Shown here piece by piece: positions 14,769 to 21,092 of a DNA stretch of 21,092 nt. How positions within the stretch are numbered: the stretch's first letter is position 1; the number at the start of each line of letters is the position of its first letter. The notes below the pieces were generated by a model. It saw only the letters and a program-made list of their open reading frames with translations, was not told the origin of the DNA and ran no database searches. The DNA is from JBEKHT01 sp050012135 (GTDB taxonomy: Bacteria; Chloroflexota; Anaerolineae; Anaerolineales; RBG-16-64-43): positions 1-21,092 of the forward strand of contig JBEKHT010000041.1 of assembly GCA_050012135.1 (NCBI GenBank). Direction: 5' to 3'. Both the position numbers and the translations under genes were made by a program.

Positions 14769-16076
14769 ATGCGCGCCGTGGATATCATCGCCCGTAAGAG
14801 AGATGGAGCCGAACTCAGCACCGAAGAGATTGAGTCCTTCGTGGCGGGTCTCACCTCCGGCGAGATTCCCGATTATCAGGTTTCCGCGTGGGCCATGGCC
14901 GTGCTTTGGAGGGGGATGTCGTTGCGCGAGACGACCGATTTGACCCTGGCCATGGCGCGCTCAGGGGAGATGCTGGATTTGAGCCGAGTTGTCCCTTTCG
15001 CGGTGGACAAGCATTCCACCGGAGGGGTGGGCGACAAGACGACCCTGGTCGTAGAACCCGTGGTGGCCGCGTGTGGGGTCCCCGTCGGGAAGATGTCGGG
15101 CAGGGGGCTGGGATATTCCGGAGGAACGCTCGACAAGATGGAGTCAATCGCCGGATTCCAGACTGAGCTCTCCCGCGACCGGTTCCTGCAACAACTCCGA
15201 GAAGTGGGACTCGTCCTGTGCGGTCAGACGGCGGAATTGGCGCCCGCCGATGGTCGGCTGTACGCCCTGCGGGACGTCACCGCGACGGTGCCCTCTATTC
15301 CGCTGATTGCCTCAAGCGTGATGTCGAAAAAGCTCGCGGGGGGAGCCCAGGGAATCGTGCTGGATGTCAAGGCCGGTCAGGGGGCCTTCATGCCGAACGT
15401 GCGCGAAGCCTCCCGCCTCGGTCGGCTCATGGTTCAGATTGGCACCCGTCTCGGTCGCCAGGTAGTGGCGCTCATCGCGGATATGAATCAGCCGCTTGGC
15501 CGAGCGGTGGGCAACGCGCTGGAGGTGCGTGAAGCGGTGAACACCCTCCAGGGGCAGGGACCTCGCGATTTTGAGGAGCATTGCCTGACCGTAGCGGCCC
15601 ACATGCTCGTGATCGCCCGCCAAGCATCTTCCCTGGCCAGGGGACGTGGTCTGGCAAGAGCCGCGCTCCACGAGGGGCGCGCGCTCGAGAAGTTCGAAGC
15701 CCTCGTCCGAGCGCAGGGCGGGGACCCCGCGTTCATCCGCGACCCCGACCTCCTGCCCTCGGCTCCGATCCGAGGCTCCTTGTCCGCCTGGAGCAAGGGC
15801 TGGGTGTCGGAAGCCAATGCGAGATTGATCGGTCAGGCCTCAGTGCAGTTGGGTGCGGGTCGATCCAGAAAGGAGGATCCCATAGATCACGCCGTCGGGA
15901 TAGTCTTGCGGCACAAGGTGGGGGACAAGGTCCAATTGGGGGATGCGCTGTGCGATGTGCATGCCCGCACCCAGGAACAACTCGAGCAAGCACTGGAGGA
16001 ACTACAGCCGGCGTTTCGGATCGCGCGGCGGCCGGTGGATTCCCTACCCCTCTTTTATCGCACGATCCGCGCCTAG
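14769..16076 (+). CDS. Pyrimidine-nucleoside (thymidine) phosphorylase
   Basis: This enzyme splits thymidine or uridine with phosphate into the base and (deoxy)ribose 1-phosphate, in pyrimidine salvage in the cytoplasm. It has the family length (435 aa) and N-terminus (MRAVDIIARKRDG). KHSTGGVGDK (81-90) forms the phosphate site, SGRGLGYSGGTLDKMES (110-126) is the family signature, and SSVMSKKLAGG with VKAGQGAFM follow. The C-terminal domain ends in the usual FRIARRPVDSLPLFY-type tail. AGGAAG stands six nt before the ATG. It is the only clear plus-strand gene. It diverges from the deaminase and converges on the FtsB-like gene, with 32 bp between the two stops. I cannot separate DeoA from the broader Pdp specificity, so no symbol is given. 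Confidence 0.96.
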   Translation: MRAVDIIARKRDGAELSTEEIESFVAGLTSGEIPDYQVSAWAMAVLWRGMSLRETTDLTLAMARSGEMLDLSRVVPFAVDKHSTGGVGDKTTLVVEPVVAACGVPVGKMSGRGLGYSGGTLDKMESIAGFQTELSRDRFLQQLREVGLVLCGQTAELAPADGRLYALRDVTATVPSIPLIASSVMSKKLAGGAQGIVLDVKAGQGAFMPNVREASRLGRLMVQIGTRLGRQVVALIADMNQPLGRAVGNALEVREAVNTLQGQGPRDFEEHCLTVAAHMLVIARQASSLARGRGLARAALHEGRALEKFEALVRAQGGDPAFIRDPDLLPSAPIRGSLSAWSKGWVSEANARLIGQASVQLGAGRSRKEDPIDHAVGIVLRHKVGDKVQLGDALCDVHARTQEQLEQALEELQPAFRIARRPVDSLPLFYRTIRA

Positions 16077-16108
16077 CCTGGGCGCGGGAACCGGCTGGAG
16101 GCGCAGGC

Positions 16109-16513
16109 TTAGTGCTGGCCCCACAGCCACTCCCACCAGATGCTCCAGTTCGCAGGAACCTGGGGTGGGGGGGTGGGCGTGGGCTGTGCCGCCGGAGCTC
16201 CCGCGGGAGTCACGGGCTGCACGAGCACCTCTCCGGGCCGGGCCATTTTCCCTTGACTGCGCGCCCACTCCGCGACGGCTTCGTCACTGTGAGCCCCAGC
16301 GATCGACGTGCCCAGTTGATTGGATTGACCTGCGAGTGCCGTGACCTGAACCGCAAGCCGGTCCTGGAGGGCGCGAAGATCACTGGCCTGCCCAATCCGC
16401 CTCCAGAGTTCCCCGAGCAGGAGAAGAACCAGCAGGACCGCTAGGGCGACCAGCCAGGAGTTCGAGCGATGCGGAGTCCTTTTGGGGAAGGATTCCCTTG
16501 AGTCGTGGCTCAT
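16109..16513 (-). CDS. FtsB/DivIC-like septum formation initiator protein
   Basis: This is a small bitopic protein of 134 aa. A cytoplasmic N-terminus ends in basic residues, followed by one membrane segment at about 19-37 and a heptad-like coiled coil at about 38-75. Next comes the segment EWARSQGKMARPGEVLVQPV, then a Pro/Thr-rich tail ending in NWSIWWEWLWG. FtsB/DivIC proteins join FtsL and FtsQ (DivIB) in the cell-division complex. The WAR..GK..RPGE segment and the Trp-rich end resemble the version I associate with Chloroflexota. The start is ATG at 16513. A TTG farther upstream in frame lies inside the promoter spacer, so it is rejected. The predicted transcript starts only about 3 nt before the ATG, so it may be nearly leaderless. 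Confidence 0.82.
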   Translation of the reverse strand: MSHDSRESFPKRTPHRSNSWLVALAVLLVLLLLGELWRRIGQASDLRALQDRLAVQVTALAGQSNQLGTSIAGAHSDEAVAEWARSQGKMARPGEVLVQPVTPAGAPAAQPTPTPPPQVPANWSIWWEWLWGQH

Positions 16514-16522
16514 CTGCTGACC

Positions 16523-16551
16523 AATATACGCCGGATCCAAGGTCCCGGCAA
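16523..16551 (-). promoter_or_regulatory. Sigma-70-type promoter of the FtsB-like gene
   Basis: The minus strand has TTGCCG, a 17-nt spacer, then TATATT. The start would be near 16516, almost at the ATG. Confidence 0.55.
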
Positions 16552-16589
16552 GGATGGGACCCGCGGGAGGCGCCGGGCAGGGACCCTTT

Positions 16590-17816
16590 CTATTGAGGGA
16601 TCTCCCCGCGGGCCACCTGCTCGATCATCCGGGTAACGCGCTGGCTGGCTTCGCCAATATGGGCGAAATAGGCATGGGCCGCCTCTCGGACCTTTAGGCC
16701 GAGATCGTGAACCGTGTTCACTTTCTGCAGGAAGGCCCGCAGGTCTTCAAGGCTGGTAACCCTTGTGGCAACTCCTCGCCCGACCAGATCCCAGTCGTCC
16801 AGAGGCTTGGAAAGTCCCAGAATTCCGACGGGAGTGCCCAGGAGGGCGGCCTCCAGGCCGGCCGTGGTACTGAACATAAGCGTGGCGTTCGAACCCGAAA
16901 CCAAAGGGTACAGCTCCGCCTCCGCGACCCGGGCAAATCCCTGGGCCTCGCTCATCCGCAAAAAGTCGCGGAAGCGTTCCGGGCTCTCTCCCCGGTGGAG
17001 TTTGAAAACCACCCCCAGTTCCCTCCAACTCGGCTCGGAGCGCAGGTCTTGCACCCACTTCAGGAATCTGGCCAAGGCCTCCTCCTTTTCCCGGGCCGAC
17101 ACCAGAAGCATCTTTTCGATCGGGCTGCTCAGGAAGGTCAGCAGGAATCCGTTCGGGGCGAATCCCAGTCCGGCGCGCAGCGCCTGGTTGGACCGCTCCC
17201 GCCGGGCGGTGGCCAACTGATCGAAGCGGGGGTTGCCCGTGATGCGGATTCGGTCTGGGGATACCCCGACCTTGCGAAAGTACTGCACGGAGGTCTCTCC
17301 CCAGGCCGCATACCAATCGCACTTCCCCTGACCGTACTTGCGAAGGCCTCCCTCAATCCCGAAGAGGATTCTCCTCCTCCAGCGAAAGAGCAGTTTGCGC
17401 AACGTGGGCTCTTGAAATAGGTCCTTGCGCAAGCTCTCCTGAACGAGAAGGGTCGGAATACCCAGCCTGCGCGCGCGGCGAATGTAGGTATTGGAAGGGA
17501 AATTGCGATCGTTGAGCACCACCACGGCCGAGGGGTGAAGCCGAGTTACTTCGGCTTCAATTCGCGCCCGGAGAGGCACGGCTTCCAGTTCCCAGTCAAG
17601 ATCCGGGCCGGGCAGGGGGTGCTCCGCCAATCGGACAAAGGGGATGGAGGCTTCCTCCAGAGGCGAGATCCGGCTCTCCGTGCGAAGGATTTCGCAGTCC
17701 GAGAAGAGAACCAGTGGGGTCCCCCCCTCGCGCAGCATCTTCATGACCGGAAGCAATATGGCCAGGTGCGAGTCGCTGGCCGTGATTTCGAAAAGGACCG
17801 GAGCTTGGATGGACAT
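16590..17816 (-). CDS. GT-B-fold glycosyltransferase / CDP-glycerol glycerophosphotransferase-like protein
   Basis: The protein has 408 aa and a two-domain GT-B layout. The N-terminal Rossmann half has LLPVMKMLREGGTPLVLFS, VVVLNDRNFPSNTYIRRAR and IPTLLVQESLRK. The C-terminal half begins near ITGNPRFDQLA (about 194-200) and has the donor-site pattern MFSTTAGLEAALLGTPVGILG (about 313-333). GNPRFDQ and the S-T-x-x-x-E-A-x-x-x-G-x-P pattern are shared by UDP-GlcNAc 2-epimerases, CDP-glycerol transferases and capsule glycosyltransferases. The substrate cannot be named. There is no signal peptide or membrane segment. The ATG has AGAGGAT about nine nt upstream. It lies 40 bp after the valS stop on the same strand with no terminator between, so it may be co-transcribed with valS under T-box control. 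Confidence 0.82.
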   Translation of the reverse strand: MSIQAPVLFEITASDSHLAILLPVMKMLREGGTPLVLFSDCEILRTESRISPLEEASIPFVRLAEHPLPGPDLDWELEAVPLRARIEAEVTRLHPSAVVVLNDRNFPSNTYIRRARRLGIPTLLVQESLRKDLFQEPTLRKLLFRWRRRILFGIEGGLRKYGQGKCDWYAAWGETSVQYFRKVGVSPDRIRITGNPRFDQLATARRERSNQALRAGLGFAPNGFLLTFLSSPIEKMLLVSAREKEEALARFLKWVQDLRSEPSWRELGVVFKLHRGESPERFRDFLRMSEAQGFARVAEAELYPLVSGSNATLMFSTTAGLEAALLGTPVGILGLSKPLDDWDLVGRGVATRVTSLEDLRAFLQKVNTVHDLGLKVREAAHAYFAHIGEASQRVTRMIEQVARGEIPQ

Positions 17817-17856
17817 GCGCGGTTATCCTCTGGCTGACAGCCTGAGTCTCACAAGG

Positions 17857-20640
17857 TCACGCGAGGCGGAGGGTGTCCACCTGCTGAAGAAGCCTCTCCC
17901 GCGCTTCCTGCAGGTTGACGAGCTTTGCCTGCTCCTTTTGCACCACCGCCTGGGGCGCCCGCTTGGCAAACTCGCCTGCCAGCAGGGCCTGCAGGCGATC
18001 GATTTGGGATTCCACCCGGCTTAGGTCTTTCTTGAGACGAGCCAGCTCCACGGCCGGGTCCGTCGCTTCGGTCAGGGCGAGGTGCACCTCGACGGGACCT
18101 GCTGCCAAGACCACCCAGCCCTCTGCCTCAACGGGTGGATCCTTCAGGAACTCCACCTTTGCCAGGTCGAGATGTGCCAGGAACCCCAAGGCAGCCCCCA
18201 TGGATCTCATTGTGGCGACATGTTTGTCGCTGATAATCCGGGCTGGGATGCGAGCAGCCGCCGGGACTTTGCGTTGGGTGCGCAGATTCCGAATGGACCG
18301 AACCACTTCCACGAACAGCGTGAAGTCCTCTAGGGCCTCGCGGTCGACGGCAGCCGGCCCTCCTGGCCAAGGCGCGATCATCAGGGCCTCCGGCCATCCC
18401 CCAGACGGGTTGAAGTCCGGACCCACTCCCTGGCACGCGCGTCGGAGGTGCCCATAGAGTTCCTCGGTCACAAAAGGGGTGTAGGGGTGGAGCAGGCGCA
18501 GGCTGGTCTCCAGCACTTGAGAAAGCAAGAGCGCGGTCCCATAGGCTCGTTGACCTCCCTCCGCCAGTTGCAGTTTCGAGATCTCGACATACCAGTCGGC
18601 GAATTCGTTCCAGAAGAAATCGTACACCAGGCGGCCAGCCTCCCCGAATTGATAGCCGTCCAGCAGAGCCGTGACCGTGCTCACGACCTGGGAGAGTCGG
18701 GACCGGATCCATCGGTCCGCCAAGGTTGGAGAGGCGTTGGGGCCGGAAGGATCCCTCCCCGTCGGCACGCGCTCCAAACTGCCGATCACAAACCGGCCCG
18801 CATTCCAGAGTTTGTTGGCGAAGTTCCGGTTTGCTTCGACTCGCTCGAGGCTGAGGTTCCAATCGTTGCCAGGGCTGCCGCTGGTCAGCAAGGTGAATCG
18901 AAGCGCATCCGTCCCCATGGCGGGTATGCCTTGGGGGTATTTTTCAGCTAACTCACCGCTCGTGCCGGAGGCTCGAATCTGCTCCACGCTGGCCCCATCC
19001 ATCACCCAGCGCGGGTCCACTACGTTGCCTGTGCTCTTGGACATCCTGCGCCCTTGGCTGTCGCGTATGATGCCGTGAAGGTACACAGTGCCAAAGGGGG
19101 GTTGGCCGGTGAATTCGATCCCCATCATGATCATGCGGGCCACCCAGAAGAAAAGGATGTCATAGCCGGTTTCCAGCACCGTGGTGGGGTAGAAGTACCG
19201 CAGGTCGGGGGTGGACTCGGGCCATCCCAGGGTTGAGAACGGCCACAGACCCGAGGAGAACCAGGTATCCAGAACGTCCTCATCCTGCCTCAGGTCATGA
19301 CTCCCGCATGCCTTGCATTGGGCGGGCTCTGCGAGGAAGCAGGTCATGTGGCCGTCCGGGCAGTACCAAACCGGGATGCGATGTCCCCACCATAGTTGGC
19401 GCGAGATGCACCAGTCCTGGATGCCTTCGAGCCAGTTGGTGTAGACCTTCTCGAAACGCTCGGGCAGGATGCGCACGCGCCCATCCCGCACCGCGGCCAG
19501 GGCGGGCTCCGCCAGAGGCTTCATGCGAACGAACCATTGCGTGGAGAGCATGGGTTCGATGATTTCCCCCCCGCGTTGGGAGCGGGGGATGTGCAGCAGG
19601 TAGGGTTCCTCCTTGAGCACCAGGTCCTGTTCGCGCATATCGCCCCATATGCGCTGGCGGCACTCGAAGCGGTCCAGACCTTCGTAGGATCCCCCCGCGC
19701 GGTTGATCCGCGCGCGCTCATCGAGAATGGGAATGATCGCCAATCCATGGTCCAGTCCGATCTGATAGTCTGTGGGATCGTGTGCGGGGGTGATCTTTAG
19801 AGCTCCGGTACCGAATTCTCGATCGACGCGCGCATCGGCGATGACCGGGATCTTCCGGCCCAGGATGGGGACGAGAACGGTTCGGCCCACATAATCCTGG
19901 TAGCGTGCGTCCTCGGGATGGACCGCCACCGCGGAGTCGCCCAGGATGGTCTCGGGTCGGGTGGTGGCCACCGGAATGTATTGGCTTGAATCTTGGAGCC
20001 GATACTTGAAAAAATAGAGTGTTCCCGGCTCTTCAGAGTACTCCACTTCGAGATCGCTGACCGCGGTGCGGAGACCGGGGGACCAGTTGATCAGGCGAGG
20101 CCCACGATAAATCAGCCCTTTCTCATACAGGCTGACGAATGCGTGGCGCACGGCCTGGGTAAGGCCCTCATCGAGGGTAAAACGAGTGCGCTCCCAATCG
20201 CAACTTGCCCCCAGGCGGCGAAGTTGATCGAAGATAATGCCGCCGTATTTTTCTTTCCACTGCCAGACTTTTTCGACAAAGGCTTCGCGGCCCAGATCCT
20301 CGCGGCGCTTTCCCTCGCGTTCCAACATTCTCTCCACCTGCAACTGGGTTGCAATTCCCGCGTGGTCCGATCCGGGGATCCATAGGGTAGGAATTCCTCG
20401 CATGCGGTGGTAGCGGATCAACAGATCTTCGATGGAGACGAACATCGCATGCCCCAGGTGCAGCTCGCCCGTCACATTCGGAGGGGGGATAGCGATGACA
20501 AAAGGCGTCCGGGAGGGATCGAATCCTGGGCGGGTGGGATCGTTGGCGGGACGGAAATACCCGTTCCGTTCCCACCAGCGGTACAGCGGTTGTTCGATGG
20601 CCGCAAAATCAAACGTCTTAGCTAGCGGTTGCCTTTCCAA
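17857..20640 (-). CDS. valS: Valyl-tRNA synthetase
   Basis: It charges tRNA-Val. The protein has 927 aa, near the family length. NVTGELHLGHAM carries the HIGH signature (HLGH, 61-64) and RRMSKSTGNVVDP carries KMSKS (532-536); the STGN ending separates it from IleRS. The CP1 editing insertion lies between them. The C-terminus is the tRNA-binding coiled coil typical of ValRS (VELARLKKDLSRVESQIDRL). The start is TTG, chosen because GGGAGG lies five nt before it. The frame continues upstream to 20769 but only through the T-box and terminator, so that extension is not protein. Expression should depend on uncharged tRNA through the leader. The glycosyltransferase gene follows 40 bp downstream. Confidence 0.97.
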   Translation of the reverse strand: MERQPLAKTFDFAAIEQPLYRWWERNGYFRPANDPTRPGFDPSRTPFVIAIPPPNVTGELHLGHAMFVSIEDLLIRYHRMRGIPTLWIPGSDHAGIATQLQVERMLEREGKRREDLGREAFVEKVWQWKEKYGGIIFDQLRRLGASCDWERTRFTLDEGLTQAVRHAFVSLYEKGLIYRGPRLINWSPGLRTAVSDLEVEYSEEPGTLYFFKYRLQDSSQYIPVATTRPETILGDSAVAVHPEDARYQDYVGRTVLVPILGRKIPVIADARVDREFGTGALKITPAHDPTDYQIGLDHGLAIIPILDERARINRAGGSYEGLDRFECRQRIWGDMREQDLVLKEEPYLLHIPRSQRGGEIIEPMLSTQWFVRMKPLAEPALAAVRDGRVRILPERFEKVYTNWLEGIQDWCISRQLWWGHRIPVWYCPDGHMTCFLAEPAQCKACGSHDLRQDEDVLDTWFSSGLWPFSTLGWPESTPDLRYFYPTTVLETGYDILFFWVARMIMMGIEFTGQPPFGTVYLHGIIRDSQGRRMSKSTGNVVDPRWVMDGASVEQIRASGTSGELAEKYPQGIPAMGTDALRFTLLTSGSPGNDWNLSLERVEANRNFANKLWNAGRFVIGSLERVPTGRDPSGPNASPTLADRWIRSRLSQVVSTVTALLDGYQFGEAGRLVYDFFWNEFADWYVEISKLQLAEGGQRAYGTALLLSQVLETSLRLLHPYTPFVTEELYGHLRRACQGVGPDFNPSGGWPEALMIAPWPGGPAAVDREALEDFTLFVEVVRSIRNLRTQRKVPAAARIPARIISDKHVATMRSMGAALGFLAHLDLAKVEFLKDPPVEAEGWVVLAAGPVEVHLALTEATDPAVELARLKKDLSRVESQIDRLQALLAGEFAKRAPQAVVQKEQAKLVNLQEARERLLQQVDTLRLA

Positions 20641-20645
20641 TTCGG

Positions 20646-20651
20646 CCTCCC
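20646..20651 (-). promoter_or_regulatory. Ribosome binding site fixing the TTG start of valS
   Basis: The minus strand has GGGAGG five nt before TTG at 20640, just after the leader terminator. Confidence 0.7.
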
Positions 20652-20680
20652 GTCCAGGATCCCATCCGCGCCAATGGAAA

Positions 20681-20712
20681 ACGCCCCTTCGTCCTCGAGG
20701 ACGAAGGGGCGT
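20681..20712 (-). terminator. T-box-controlled leader terminator of valS
   Basis: A perfect 14-bp stem (ACGCCCCTTCGTCC with its complement) closes a TCGA loop and is followed by TTT. Its 5' half includes CGTCCT, the stretch that pairs with the T-box sequence in the alternative antiterminator. Confidence 0.92.
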
Positions 20713-20946
20713 TGGCCCCTCGCGGTACCACCTCGCTTCGCACCCCTCAAGACCCCGCGGGGTGCACACTCAATGGCGATAACGGGCCACCCCGCGCTGA
20801 TCTAATCCGGAGTCCGTTTCTGCAGCGGGCGATCGCGCGACCTTTGGCGAAACGCGCTGAGGGGGCTTTCAGCCTTCGGCCCGACCTTCTCTGGCAGCCG
20901 TTATCCGCCTACTCCTCGCAATCATTGCCTTTTCAGATCCGTTTGA
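20681..20946 (-). ncRNA. T-box riboswitch leader upstream of valS
   Basis: The leader runs from the predicted start near 20946 to the terminator. The T-box core AGGTGGTACCGCG (20721-20733) matches the family signature, and uncharged tRNA stabilises the antiterminator it forms. Stem I features are visible: GAGGAGTAG, CAGAGAAG, and a GGCTGAAAGCC-type distal loop. GATCTGA at the 5' base can pair with TTAGATC. I could not assign the specifier codon with confidence. A GUC occurs at 20839-20841, but it is not clearly in the specifier loop. Confidence 0.9.
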
Positions 20947-20952
20947 CACGCG

Positions 20953-20981
20953 ATGTTAGCACCGGGGCGGGGCGGTGTCAA
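20953..20981 (-). promoter_or_regulatory. Sigma-70-type promoter of the valS leader
   Basis: The minus strand has a perfect TTGACA, 17 nt, then TAACAT. The start would be near 20946, directly before the T-box stem I. Confidence 0.88.
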
Positions 20982-21092
20982 CCATGTGCTGCGGGGTAAT
21001 CCCCCGGGCCCCCTGATCATGGGCCCTGAGACCCTTGTGGTCTTGATTGCGGAACGTCGCAATTCAGCAATAGATTTGGCGTTCCTTGACTT
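20982..21092. other. Right-edge intergenic stretch
   Basis: Nothing certain is seen. It holds short GC-rich inverted repeats (GGGCCC near 21006 and 21021; GGAACG with CGTTCC at about 21051-21085). A plus-strand ATG at 21019 stays open for 24 codons to the edge but has no ribosome site. Confidence 0.4.

Noticed and set aside
16541..16589. Repeated GGGACCC blocks between the glycosyltransferase and FtsB-like genes
   Set aside because: They are short direct repeats in GC-rich sequence, with no stem and T-run that would make a terminator.
20641..20769. Upstream extension of valS
   Set aside because: It encodes the T-box core and terminator as peptide; the TTG after GGGAGG is the sensible start.
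21019..21092. Plus-strand ORF leaving the right edge (starts MGPETLVV)
   Set aside because: It has only 24 codons, with no ribosome site and no recognisable family; a partial gene cannot be excluded.

Overview
This is a GC-rich bacterial window with mostly minus-strand genes and several GTG/TTG starts. I infer Chloroflexota, probably Anaerolineae-like. The main reasons are an FtsB-like protein with a proline-rich, tryptophan-ending tail of a kind I associate with that phylum, and a valS gene behind a T-box leader. No rRNA, tRNA, insertion sequence or CRISPR array was seen, and the phylum call is not proven.

Left half (1-12,500) is a compact sigma-54 module, read right to left. First comes rpoN, an unusual sigma-54 with a four-cysteine zinc-ribbon-like insert near its N-terminus. 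It is followed by a soluble PAS/GAF-type histidine kinase and an NtrC-type activator that has receiver and AAA+ domains but no DNA-binding domain. These three genes form one operon, closed by a strong hairpin-plus-T terminator. Only 25 bp beyond that terminator is a full-consensus sigma-54 promoter (TGGCACG-N4-TTGCA). It drives a second operon: a 112-aa protein with two membrane segments, a 1751-aa TPR protein, and a TPR protein whose C-terminal part resembles the C25 (gingipain-like) peptidase fold and runs off the left edge. My reading is that the kinase senses a cytoplasmic cue, the activator opens the sigma-54 promoter, and a TPR scaffold, protease-like protein and small membrane protein are produced together. 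The final function is unknown. This is the best candidate for an undescribed system here.

The region upstream of rpoN (12,332-12,554) holds a 75-bp nested palindrome. Its inner arms are two back-to-back sigma-54-type elements, with a sigma-70-like promoter beside it.

Right half (12,555-21,092) looks like housekeeping. It holds an MtaD-type deaminase fused to a CYTH-like domain and a divergent pyrimidine-nucleoside phosphorylase, with overlapping -10 boxes between them. Then come the FtsB-like protein, a GT-B-type glycosyltransferase, and valS with a T-box leader, its terminator and a near-consensus promoter. The deaminase and the phosphorylase both fit nucleoside salvage.
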